From Climacium dendroides (taxonomy: Eukaryota > Streptophyta > Bryopsida > Hypnales > Climaciaceae), in contig OX467088.1 in the NCBI GenBank assembly GCA_950106755.1, forward strand, positions 19,328,001 through 19,392,000: a DNA stretch of 64,000 bases, given 5' to 3'. A program made the position numbers and the translations under genes. The notes beneath the pieces were generated by a model. The model had not been told where the DNA came from, made no database searches, and worked only from the letters and a program-made list of their open reading frames with translations. This document shows, piece by piece, positions 12,349 to 23,736 of this stretch. Within the stretch, counting starts at the first letter, position 1; every line of letters begins with the position of its first letter.

Positions 12349-13963
12349 CCTAACTTCTCAAGAGCCTACAAAAAGTGGTCAGAGTCTTGCAAGGCCAAAC
12401 AACAACTTTCACCTATACAAGTTACCTTCTTGTAATATTGTTCATTGTAGTACAATGAAATTTGTTGTTCCACACTTTGGACCTTTAAAGCATATGAAGT
12501 GCAATGAACAATCGTCATAGAAGCATTACAAATGGCCTACCAATCAAAGAACCATTTCTATAAACATGACAACAAATTTTAATAACTCTCTAATTCATGA
12601 CATTTTTACACAATTAATGAGTGGAGATTAATGACAACTAATGGCTTGACAAATTGCAATTGGTGGAAGGGCGGTTCAACTCGAAGGAGCTAGATTTAGC
12701 TGAACAAGTGCCTTTTCATGAACAACTAATTCCATAAGTACAACAATTATTCTTGGAAACTATACTATCATGTTGTCATGAAATAACTGTAGCATGAAGT
12801 TGGCAAGTTGAGTACCCATGACAATTGAATACCTGACGATGTCCATTGATTCAGGAACTGAAGGTAGTAGATTGGCAAGATTCTAAAGCTGTCCATCTGA
12901 ATTCAAGCTGTACAAATTATGATATGCAAACATCAGAAGTTTTGAGTGTTGTGCAAGTTGGATCAGATATAGAGAAGTGAGAAAAGATGGGGAAATAGAG
13001 GATAATGTTGCAGACTCTCCACAGATCACAGAGCATTATGATCTCCAAGGGAACTTTACAAACAAAACAAAATCGGAAAAAATAAAGACGGAAGAGAATC
13101 CTTTCCAAAAGAGTTTGTAGTGAATATAATATTGCTATAGAGTGTTGATATATTTGAAAGATAGAGATATGCAATTGCAACAAAATATGTTCCAAATATA
13201 TCAACATTCTATGGCTATAATTAAATTTTTTAAGCATCTAGACATATTTGAAATGCTTATATGTGATTCACAATAGTCAGATTGTACTAGGATAGATTGG
13301 GTTGATCGACCTAATTTGAGTAGTTGTTATGGTTTTCTAATTGAAAAATAGGCAACATTTACAAGGTATCACAAAAAGTAGACAATCAGAGGAAGCTATT
13401 GCTTACATTTTTACCATAGAGTCTCCAAAACGTGGTCTATCACATATCCATATCCATTAGCATTTCTCTACACATATGTAGTAGGCCACTAGACCTAGAA
13501 ACTAGCCCTTATGTCTATGTATTAGAAATATCTTTCTAAAAAACAAGTATTTCTTTCTCTGTAGTTGCTAATTCTTGAAACAAATTTTGATGAAATTTGC
13601 ATCTTTGACATAGATTTTGATATGTTTAAAATAGCCTTGTTAATAAAATTCAAATTGCTTGTATTTTCTATGTTATGTAGAAGTTTTCAAAAACATATTT
13701 TTTGCAATGTGGCATTGAAATGACATACTAAGGATTGCAACAAAGGCACATTGGTTGGATAAAAAGAGGTGGCTAGATGAACATGGATGAGAAATAAGAG
13801 AATGAGTACATCCATCTATCAGACCTTGATGGACAAACCCTAACCCCTCCGTGGATGGAGGACAAACTAGAGAGGGGGCTGTGCCGAGACTCTCTTTGGG
13901 GAGTATTGCGTCTCGCCGCTTTGACAAAGCTGGCGGTCGCGCTGCCTCAGCAAGTTTGACACG

Positions 13964-15449
13964 ACAGTGACCCCTCTCGTCAAGCGCGATGTCATCAAGA
14001 AGCGCGTCAAGAAGTTCAAGCGCATGCAGTTGGACCGCAAGATTTGCATCAAGGTAACAAACAGGCCACCCATACAATTGCACTTTTCTCTTCCATGCAA
14101 GCTGTTTCTGCGATTACAGAATGATTTTTAATTTTAATTTTCGGTGTTCCTAAATTTTTTTTAAATTCTCATATTGATCAGGGTTGTGCAATTGCTTGTT
14201 TCGAGCTGTTTGGTGAGTTTTGTCATTTAGGGCTAGAATTAGGATTAGGCTAGTCTAAAATGGTGTTGGTAATCGTTCTTTAGATTCTTGTATTTTTGCA
14301 TATGAAGTTTTTATTGGAAAAGAACGGAGACTTGGTATTCATGCTGCATAGGATGTCTGAAGTCTGCAGCCTATTGCAATGTTGGGGGTGCTTTTTGTAT
14401 GGTTGTTTTGAGAATGAGGATTTGGAATCTAATAGTGCTAGATGATGTGATTGTACGTGGCAGACGAACTGGAGGAGGCCGAAGGGTATTGACTCGAGGG
14501 TTCGTCGTAAATTCAAGGGTTGCATGTTGATGCCCAACATTGGTTACGGGTCGAACAAGAAGATAAGGCACGTGTTTCCCAACGGTTTTGTGAAGTTTTT
14601 GGTTCATGTAGAGTTTCTGCTGATGCACAATAGGTGAGATGTTCAATCTTCGCATCTATCATGTACTATAGGGTTATAGGAATTAGACAAGTTCAAAGTT
14701 TCATTTGGGGTTTTAGGTTTTGTACACTACGTTGTGGTGACGGAGTCCATTATGAATCAACGAGGTTTGTGATGAAAGGTTGATGTGCAAGTGATGTGAA
14801 AAAGAATAGGGACATCATATATTCCCGCAAGGGATGATGACGCATTCTAAGAATCTCTCTGATGCTATTGGTCTCCCATGCATTCTACACTATAAGAAAC
14901 CAAAATTTATTGATGTCAAAAGGAACGGATTTTAGGTGATATTGAAAAAAAAACCCATGTTTTTATGTCAACAATGATGTCCAATATAACATCAATGGAC
15001 ATCGTTGTTGACATAAAAACATGGGTTTTTTTTTTTCTGTCACCTTTGATGTCACCTAAAATCCATTCCTTTTGATGTCAATCTGTCACGTAAAACAAGG
15101 TTTTCTTATAGTGCTATGAAGCAACATGTAATAATAGATTCGAATGGGTCTTATTGTGTTCACCATGCCTTGAGAACTCGTTGAGTTCTAGTTTTTTTAT
15201 ACTATTGAGATCTTTTATATTCGGTTTCAGTTGTCAATCCGTCTATTTACATCGTGGTAGTCTATTGATGATGCATGTCCAACCCTACATTTTGTTTTTC
15301 AATGCCAATGTAGGAAGTACAATGCTGAGATTGCACATAACGTGTCCACTTCGAAGAAAAAGGCTATTGTAGAGTGCGCAGCACAAGTGAACATTGCATT
15401 GACGAACGGGAGTGCTCGTCTCCGCAGCCAAAAGGACAAACAGATATGA
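13964..15449 (+). pseudogene. Decayed third copy of eL32 in the palindrome spacer
   Basis: Segments 13964..14053, 14464..14633 and 15314..15449 align with the three eL32 exons and keep their intron positions, so this is a DNA-level duplicate rather than a retrocopy. The start ATG is now ACA. Exon 2 has a 12-bp in-frame deletion that shortens the HNVKDVELL region. The original stop TAG has become CAG, so the frame runs two residues further to TGA. Several replacements hit normally constant sites (IVERAA to IVECAA, LPSGF to FPNGF). No other stop interrupts the frame, and an in-frame internal ATG remains about 20 codons in. Loss of the start and of conserved residues suggests a pseudogene, although a truncated product cannot be excluded. 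A MITE sits in its second intron. Confidence 0.85.
14888..15113. mobile_element. CACTA-superfamily MITE, 226 bp
   Basis: The element starts CACTATAAGAAACC and ends with the complement of CACTATAAGAAAACC, so both termini carry CACTA TIRs. It is flanked by a 3-bp direct duplication CTA (14885-14887 and 15114-15116), the hallmark of CACTA (En/Spm) transposition. Long internal complementarity (for example ACCCATGTTTTTATGTCAAC against GTTGACATAAAAACATGGGT) makes it almost a full hairpin. It has no coding capacity, so it would need a CACTA transposase supplied elsewhere. It inserted in intron 2 of the eL32 pseudogene. Confidence 0.9.
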
Positions 15450-16305
15450 CTATGCACTTTTAGTATCTTGCTCAGTGTATTTTGATGAGGTGGAAAGTTT
15501 CCACTTCATTATTTTAATGAAGAAGCTACATCACTGCAAACTCTTTTGGAAAGGATTCTCTTCCGTCTTTATTTTTTCCGATTTTGTTTTGTTTGTAAAG
15601 TTCCCTTGGAGATCATAATGCTCTGTGATCTGTGGAGAGTCTGCAACATTATCCTCTATTTCCCCATCTTTTCTCACTTCTCTATATCTGATCCAACTTG
15701 CACAACACTCAAAACTTCTGATGTTTGCATATCATAATTTGTACAGCTTGAATTCAGATGGACAGCTTTAGAATCTTGCCAATCTACTACCTTCAGTTCC
15801 TGAATCAATGGACATCGTCAGGTATTCAATTGTCATGGGTACTCAACTTGCCAACTTCATGCTACAGTTATTTCATGACAACATGATAGTATAGTTTCCA
15901 AGAATAATTGTTGTACTTATGGAATTAGTTGTTCATGAAAAGGCACTTGTTCAGCTAAATCTAGCTCCTTCGAGTTGAACCGCCCTTCCACCAATTGCAA
16001 TTTGTCAAGCCATTAGTTGTCATTAATCTCCACTCATTAATTGTGTAAAAATGTCATGAATTAGAGAGTTATTAAAATTTGTTGTCATGTTTATAGAAAT
16101 GGTTCTTTGATTGGTAGGCCATTTGTAATGCTTCTATGACGATTGTTCATTGCACTTCATATGCTTTAAAGGTCCAAAGTGTGGAACAACAAATTTCATT
16201 GTACTACAATGAACAATATTACAAGAAGGTAACTTGTATAGGTGAAAGTTGTTGTTTGGCCTTGCAAGACTCTGACCACTTTTTGTAGGCTCTTGAGAAG
16301 TTAGG

Positions 16306-17290
16306 TTGAACACCATGATGTATAGAATGCTGAGTACTAAGAAAAAGAATTGTACTACAGAGATGCATAAGGGTTGGATGACATGCAAGGACATTGGAGA
16401 AGTCCTAAATGTTCCATGCTTGCCCATTTTTTGTGTTTTGACAAATTGGAAGGTCTGTGGAAGTGTAGAGGTTGTTGAAAAATCAATGAATTAGGCATTA
16501 AAAAAGTCTAATTGTGATGCTTGGATGTTGTCACGTTTTGTTATCAACAATAGAAGACAACCATTATTGGAAGTATCAAACCATCATAAGAGGGGCTTCA
16601 AAAATTACATTGCACCCAAAAAATCCTATTTTAATGACAAGTCTAAAGTCTACATAGGTCTACATTTACCTCAATTCATAAAAGTTGGAATTTTGAGGAT
16701 TGGAGCAATGTGATTTGGTTAAATGAGTTGCCATTTGAAATTGGTAAGAATTCAAGGCAAATTAGAATGTAGCAAAAATAATATGAAAGATATGCATGGA
16801 TTTGTATAGTGCCATCTTTTAAGTTTGACTATAGTTTGGTGATGGTTTAGGGTGCATTTTAGTGGCTTTGATAAATGCCCTTTTGTTATTATAGAGAAAG
16901 ACAACAAGTGGTTTTGTGACTCTTGTTTATGAGGGAACATTAATTGGATGTAATTTTTGCACAATTATTTTAAGCAGTTGACATTTGTAGAAGATGGTAT
17001 TTAGTCCACTGTAGGTTCCTTCCACTGTAGTGGAAATAGCTTGTAGTGTGACATAACTAATTTGACCCTCAAACTTTCTGGACTTGAACTCCATAGAGAA
17101 AATATGGAAGATTGTCAAAGATTCATTGCAGTATTGTTGTAGACTAAGAAATAAAGAGGGAATGGTGCAAACTATTCAATCAATATAGATTCCAATACCT
17201 TTAGAGCAACTCCATACCATCATTAGAGGTATATTTGACAAAATGCAAGGAATTATTTGAGTAAAAGGTAGTATTACATTAGATGGTAGA
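16306..17290 (+). pseudogene. Tc1-like (DD34E-type) transposase relic, right-arm copy
   Basis: Translating all three plus frames gives ordered fragments of one Tc1-like transposase. A helix-turn-helix-like part (GWMTCKDIGEVLNVP, then NWKVCGSVE) is followed by a second HTH-like part (LSRFVINNRRQPLLEV). The DDE domain follows: DWSNVIWLNELPFEIGKNSR, then SLVMV*GAF at 16836-16860, then after a one-base shift SGFDKCPFVIIEKDN, VEDG, and PSNFLDLNSIEKIWKIVKD at 17066-17120. A degenerate C-terminus (KGSITLDGR) ends near 17290. Multiple stops and at least one frameshift make it dead. At the first catalytic Asp position (usual WxDE) the sequence reads WLNE, an Asn; the Asp of VEDG and the Glu of NSIE remain. 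Terminal inverted repeats and the TA target duplication were not found. A full family member is about 340 residues, so the coding part is nearly full length. Confidence 0.85.
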
Positions 17291-17767
17291 CATTGCATTA
17301 TGTTTTTTTTTCAAAATTATTGTATGATACTATCATTTTGTAATGTAAGCTTATCATATTGTATTTTGGACTTCACCATCTTTCCAATGCACTTTATAGC
17401 TTGTGAATTGATGAATTTTTTTATCCTACATTAGCTTTTCAAAGTTCATATTTTTTTTTATTGTGATTTACTTTGGGAGAAAAAATTTGAATTATTTTTG
17501 GCTCTCTATGTACAGTTTGGTAGTGCTCATATTAATGTCCTCCTTACTTAGGCGTACTTGAATGATAAGCCACAAGCACCTCTTTGTACAAAGAAACAAT
17601 GAATGAACCTTTTGCTATGTGTAGAAGTCACATGGGTAAGTTCAATAAATCCATTAAATAATGACTTTCCAATCCAATTCCAAACCTATCATCTCCAATT
17701 TAAAAACTTTGAGTTCTAATTGCACACTCAATACGATAAAATTTACATTATACAACATAATTAAACT

Positions 17768-17853
17768 GGATCCAAAAATAGAGCTCCAAATTGGACTAAG
17801 GTAGACTAGCCCAATTCCATTCATTGTCCAATTTCGTCCCCTATTTTTGACCC
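17768..17853. repeat. Imperfect inverted repeat, mirror copy
   Basis: Mirror of 10801-10886. Confidence 0.4.
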
Positions 17854-18429
17854 CAATTCCATCCAAAAAACATTCAAATTGGTTCTTTTTTTTTAACAAG
17901 GGGTAATATGTCAATCATTTATTGGTGAGTACACAAGGTTGTTCATGGGTTGTTCATGGGATGTTTATGACTCCTCTCTATGAGTGACTTTGTAAGCTTT
18001 GGGCACACCACTTTAGAAATTCAAAGAAATTATAATTTTAATCAAGAAATTATAATCCCATTTGGGTTTGATTCATGAAACAAGCACACACCTCTCAAAA
18101 TGAAAAAAAATATGTGCCCCTCTTGGAGTTGACCCAAGATATTTAGATTGCAAATTGGAGTGGTAATAGGCTTGTCTACCTTAATGGATCTGCTCACTAT
18201 TATTTGTCAAACCCTGCAAAGAGAACTAAGGTAACAAGTCCATAACTCGCCCACCTAAGAAAGTTTGAGGAGGCGAAGCTTCTTGATATATTTTCCAGTA
18301 CGTTTTCCTTAAAAGACAAGTGGAATTGCCATCTAACCCAAGACGTTTCATATTTATTTGGAGCTTTGTGGAATTAATTAATTATAAAATTTTGAAGTTA
18401 GAAATGACATAGGGCTCAAAAATCGCCCT

Positions 18430-18509
18430 CCTCCTAAAATGTACAAGGTTTGTACATCGATGAAGACTATGAAAAAGCAACATGTACAAAAAGTCTACAT
18501 TTTAGGAGG
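18430..18509. repeat. 80-bp foldback element, mirror copy
   Basis: Mirror of 10145-10224, with CCTCCTAAAATGTA at the left end and TACATTTTAGGAGG at the right. Confidence 0.6.
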
Positions 18510-19462
18510 TCGTGAGAAATTCGAACTCTGAGGTCAACTAGCCAAAGGCGCACAGGATTCTCTGACCACGGCATGACGTACGTCTTGATGATAACGCATT
18601 AACGCCTGGTGAGCGTTGTGAAGTGGCACCTTCCAACGGCAAGTAATCACACATATAACACGCGTTGCCAGCAACAGCCGCCCACGAGAGTGGACAGTCC
18701 GCACAATGTTGAAGCACACGACGAAGCCATGTCTCGGAGGATTTGCAAACGGCCCGTGATGCTGTCAGTGCTGCAGTACTGTCTGTACTGCTCTTGGGAT
18801 TGTTGGGAGGACCCATGTGTGTGACATGCCTAGAATAATCACGTCCCCTGGCTCATCCAATTTCCGTTTCGACACTTCATTTCCCAAACAAAACAAGGTT
18901 TGGGAAATGCTGAAGCTTTGCTACAAACGTTGATGTAAGGTATGCCTTCCAAGGCGTGAATTCTACTGTTAGTAGCTAGTAGTGATAATAAAACAAATCC
19001 GCATAACTTATATGGATGGGTTTGTCTGAATTTCTCCGGGGGGGACTCGTACACTGACTCTCTCAATTGTCAGAAACTTAATGCGCTGAAATCCGAGCTG
19101 AGTGAAGTGCTTAATTAGCTTAGCACTTACTGCGGGGACGACAGATTTATTAGCAGCCCCACCGTCGTACAGCTGTCGCAGTGTCTCAGTCTTAGCTACA
19201 GTCCCATAATCCCAGCAGACATACAGACATGAGTTCATAATGGATTGAATGCAGCCGAGACACGCATGTTTCACCAGTTCCGCCAGTCACGACTTATTGA
19301 ATCAGAATTCATAAATGCTCGCCCTCACCGTTCGTTTCACAAGAAAGCCCCAGGCAGTTCCAAAGTCCTCTGATTTCGCAGTTGTTGCATCCGCAGCTAG
19401 CACGTTTCATCAGTTCCCATTTTTCAATTGACTTCAGTCCGTCAATCATATTCTGTTGAGCT

Positions 19463-22400
19463 ATGGCGCATCAAGCTAACGGCTTTGCGAGCACTGCCGG
19501 CGAAGTCATCACTTGCAAGGGTACCAATTCAATTCAATTGACTCATTCATTCTAGTCCCATTTGTTGCAGTGATTGAAGAATAAAGTTCGTACTAGAAAT
19601 GGGAATGGAACTGCCACCACGTCTTGTAGTCACAGTTGTCTTGAGCTTTAGTATGATCATCCCAAGTTTGAGAAACTAAGGTGACGGCACTGAGAATCGT
19701 CTGAATACGAGTTTGAACATGGTTCCTTATTATGAAACTAACTGTCCAAGTATAATGATGTAGGGTTTTGTTGAATCTGGACTCAAGAAGAAGCGGATTC
19801 CAGATTCTCGTAGCTGGTAGTTTTGGGACACCGTATGAAGGAACTATCAATTTTTGAATTGTTGAAAATAGGTGTACCCAAACCAGGAATAGAAGCTATA
19901 CATTGTGTAGGAAAGGATATGTCCAGATCGGTCGCAATAACGTGCAGGTAGCGTAGGTCCATTTGAAGTGCTGGCATTGAAGATTTAAAAGTTTTTTCTT
20001 TTTAATTTTTAATTTTTAATTTCATGCAAGCAGCTGCTGTTGCATACGAGGTGGACGCGCCGCTTTCGTTCGAGGACATTCATGTGGCGCCTCCTGGGCC
20101 TTCGGAGGTCCGGGTCAAGATGATGTACGCTGCTGTTTGCCAGAGTGATCTCTTCTACTTGAAGGGCAAGGTACTTCCAATTATATTTGTCCCTTCATTT
20201 CCTGCTTCACAAGTTGCGTTGCGTTGCGTTCGACCGAAAGGAATGTGCACTTAGAACGCCCACTTTTTAAATGAATGCATTGTGTACATTTCACGTAGCA
20301 ATCCAGACAGTGTGTTTGCACAGAAGGAATGTGCACCCATCGAGAATCGTTGCACCCAGAAACACCACTGGAAACGATTGTTCAGTGCGCTTGACTTAGA
20401 TCATGCAGAAATAAACGGAAAAGGAAGAGTAACTCTAACTCTAGGAACAACATGAATAAAATGTTTGGGTAGGGTGACTACCGGTAGCTAAGCCTTGTAG
20501 ACTTAGAAAGCAAGTGCTACCCCTAACAGATCATACAACATGATCAAGTGATTGGATATGGGCAATTTGAAATCCTCATTTTGGATGCTAAGCTTGGTTC
20601 CCATTATTGGATTGAATGTTGTATGTTCTTGTTAAAAAATGGAAGAGGATTTCAACGCACCGAAGAGCCCATTAAATAGCCTGTTATTTAGATAAAATAT
20701 GCAAAAGCTGTGAAAGTTTTTATTGACAGATGACCTGAAACAAACACTCAAACAGATTTTACGTAGTTTGCATTCGATAACGATTTGTTCCTTTCTTCTA
20801 AGATTTTAGGTTAAATTTTTCGAGTTGTAGAGATTCTGAGTGTTCGTAAGATAGGCGTACCCAAGCGAGTCTTTCCCAATTGTGTCATCTTCCCCAATGC
20901 TTCCCCTATCTCTGCACGCATAACATTTCAGCCAAAAAAATGTCACAGTACAAGTGACCTGGCCGCAGTTGGGAAGGGGACCCTATTGCGTACACTTACA
21001 TGCCTTGTGTAGAACGGGTAATTGACATTCGTCAATTACGGATCACAAAATAAAAATAATGCTGATGTTTGATTGTTGACTGAATTTATGATGCAAGCTC
21101 GCATTTTTTTTCAATAGCAGTTTGTTGGTGTCTGAGCAGAACCAGGGTCAACTCTTTCCGCGCATTATGGGCCATGAAGGAGCCGGGTGAGTGCCGCCAT
21201 GGTGGAGTATTTCCATTCTGAAATCGACTTTGCAAGAATCGGATATGGTCTTGCGGTTGAATATGCACTTCATAAATTTTCTTGAGGAGCTTCCTCACCA
21301 CCCTTCTAAAAGGAATTCACTCATTGAATACAATCTAAAACATCCATCATAACTTTTGCTCACTGCTTCCAACTAGCACTTTCTTTGGTTGCGTTGGCAT
21401 CCTCTTCCATTTGACAACAAGAGCAAATTAAACAGACAATCTAAACCCGGGAGTGATTTTGGTGAGGTGAAGTATTGTGGAGAGTGTGGGGAGCGCCATA
21501 ACAAACCTGAAGCCGGGCGACAAGGTGATCCCGGTGTGGCAGTCGGACTGTCAGAAATGCCCGAGATGCCGCAGCGGATCCAAGAGCAACATCTGCGACG
21601 TGTTTCTGCAGCACTTCGACAGCGGCGTCATGGTCTCGGACCAGACGTCCCGATTCTCCCGCGTGGAGGACGGCACGCCCATCTCGCACTTCTTCAACAC
21701 TTCCGTGTTCAGCCAGTACACAGTCCTGGACGAAGCCAGTGTGGCCAAAGTGAACCCCAAGGCCGATCTGTCGAAAGTGTGTCTGCTGGGATGTGGGGTC
21801 TCAACTGGACTTGGATCCGCTTGGAACATCGCCAACGTGACAGCCAATTCCACAGTGGCCGTGTTCGGATTGGGCACCATTGGACTCGCTGTAAGAATCT
21901 CAAGCCTGAGTGCAATCTTAACGTACATTCTAGAGAACTCTTGTGGAGTACCCTTTCAAAAGAATCTCTGATACCTCGTTTTGCAAAGTTGAGCTCAATT
22001 TGAACCAGTGGGAGGTCCTCAAGGCAATAAGTTACTGTCTCGCATCGGAAAGTGCGTTTTCTTTAATTATGCTCAGTTTGTTCCAATTTCGCATGACTTT
22101 TCTATAATAAGTCTTCGATGATGACGTACCCAAACAATGCCATGCTACTACAAATCAAGAATGTTATGTTTTGACTGGGGTTTTAGTGAAACTAGACTAT
22201 TTCAGGAACTTTAAAACAGCTTCATAAGAGGAAGTTCTCACCATGATTTATGGGGATATCTCTTTGAAATTACAGTGATCATGATTCACGACCAGGTTCT
22301 CTTGATGGTGCTGTTTAAAACTTCCTGATATTTTAGTCTACTACCCTGTTATGTTGCGAGGAAATATTCGGGGTGAAATGCTTACGCGCACCGTGTTCTT

Positions 22401-23327
22401 TGATGTGTTTGGTCACAGGTGGTTGAAGGAGCGAAGATAGCAGGGGCATCTCGCATCATCGGAATAGATCGACTTGAAAGCAAGCTCGAAAAAGGTACAC
22501 TCCACATTCTTCCCTGATACAAGCCGCAGCTCTTCCACCTTGTTCCTTAAAGTCTGAAAACAGAAAAATGGTGAGCAGGCAAAGAGTTTGGACTCACCGA
22601 CATCTTAAACTCAACCGCTGTTGAGAAGCCCTTGGAAGAGGTCACCAGGGAAATGACCAACGGAGGTGTGGACTTCAGTTTCGACTGTACAGGCAACCCT
22701 GACATCATTTCCAAGGCCATGGAATGCAGCAGACCGGTAAACATCAATTTCACCAAGAGTCTCTAGTCCCAACCATGGATTTGCATCGTTTCAAACTCTC
22801 AAAGCTTATTATGCAATGTAGCTTATTTCTTGTCAGAATCGAAAACGTGGTACATTTTTTGTAGCGATGCTGTGGTTCTTCGGAATTGGGTCCAGGGCCC
22901 ACATGTTGAGTGAACAGAACTGAAGTTGTGTTGGACTTCGATTACCTTCCAGGATGGTGGAGTTGCAGTGATCCTAGGCTTGGTGGATTCCCGACATCTC
23001 GTTTCGTTTCATCCAAAAAGCTTACTGTTGGGCAGGACATGGACCTCGGGACTCTTCGGGGGCTTTAAAGCGAAAACTCACCTGCCTCAGCTGGTCGACA
23101 AGTGTATCGACGGAGTACGTTGCAGAACTTTAAATACTCCGCTCATGTGTTGCTTTCTGCCTCCTTGAATTGCACTGACGTCGTGCTTACCTCCCTCAAC
23201 TCCTGTACAGGTGATCAATCTGGACCACTACGTGACGCACACTTTGCCATTCTCGGAAATTAACAAAGCTGTCCAGCTCTTGGATGCTGGAGAATGCTTG
23301 CGCTGTATCATGGACTACAACTCGTAG
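19463..23327 (+). CDS. Zinc-dependent alcohol dehydrogenase (MDR family), right-arm copy
   Basis: Exons 19463..19520, 20034..20170, 21140..21186, 21473..21890, 22419..22494, 22579..22736, 22953..23114 and 23211..23327 give 390 residues with consistent intron phases. The family oxidises alcohols (or reduces aldehydes) with NAD(P) in the cytosol. Likely catalytic-zinc ligands are Cys55 (VCQSD), His77 (GHEGAG) and Cys188 (GCGVSTG). Structural-zinc cysteines appear as CQKCPRC...C at 107, 110, 113 and 122; the last spacing is one residue longer than usual. The Rossmann motif is FGLGTIGLA, followed by IIGID, where the Asp suggests NAD preference. The C-terminal half keeps GGVDFSFDCTGN, FGGFKAKT and the terminal ECLRCIM. 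It resembles plant ADH-like and class III enzymes; exact substrate cannot be told. It converges with eL32 (right copy), about 410 bp between stops. Confidence 0.92.
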
Positions 23328-23736
23328 TGTAAATTTCAAGTCATACAGGGGTTCGTCCTTGCGAATTGAAAAGCCACCACATTAGAACTCTGCATTCAGC
23401 ACTAAAAGATATGCAACCCCAACTCTTGACAACGACCCCATGGTTTTAGGAACTCGCAACTTCAGTACACGATTTGACATTCAAATTTAACTTGCAAGTT
23501 ACACGGGGAGTAATCTAAGCAAAAAAATGTGAGCTGCAAAGTTTAAGGATGCCGATGAATCCCAAGCGCTCCATTCCAAACACGAGAGTACAGCACATTG
23601 GTAAAATACAGAAGAAAGCGACCCATTTGGGAACGTTTGCAGCAATGTGCCTTCCTCATTGAGATAATAAAGTGGTATCTTTCCACCTCAATAAAGTACA
23701 ATGAGAAAACTACCAAAAAATGAGCTAAATCGTTAT

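Larger units (their letters stand above)
3481..13117. repeat. Inner left arm of the giant inverted repeat (about 9.64 kb)
   Basis: Every position x tested here matches the complement of 28654-x in 15537-25173. Open reading frames are residue-for-residue identical between the arms, and spot checks of noncoding DNA also match. The inner end is sharp: GAGTTTG (13111-13117) pairs with CAAACTC (15537-15543) and the next base differs. The outer end is a roughly 10-bp indel just beyond 3481/25173, after which the arms are clearly diverged. The arm contains eL32, an alcohol dehydrogenase, a Tc1-like relic and foldbacks. Confidence 0.93.
13118..15536. other. Spacer between the inner inverted-repeat arms
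   Basis: This 2419-bp segment is asymmetric: its two halves are not reverse complements. From 13118 to about 13840 it is AT-rich with no gene recognised. From about 13850 to its right end it holds the decayed third eL32 copy, whose 3' flank similarity to the functional gene runs up to the right-arm junction near CTGCAAAC. Confidence 0.85.

Noticed and set aside
20024..20033. ATG at 20024 as the start of alcohol dehydrogenase
   Set aside because: It lies just before a CAG acceptor; the upstream exon at 19463 supplies the family N-terminus and joins in phase.
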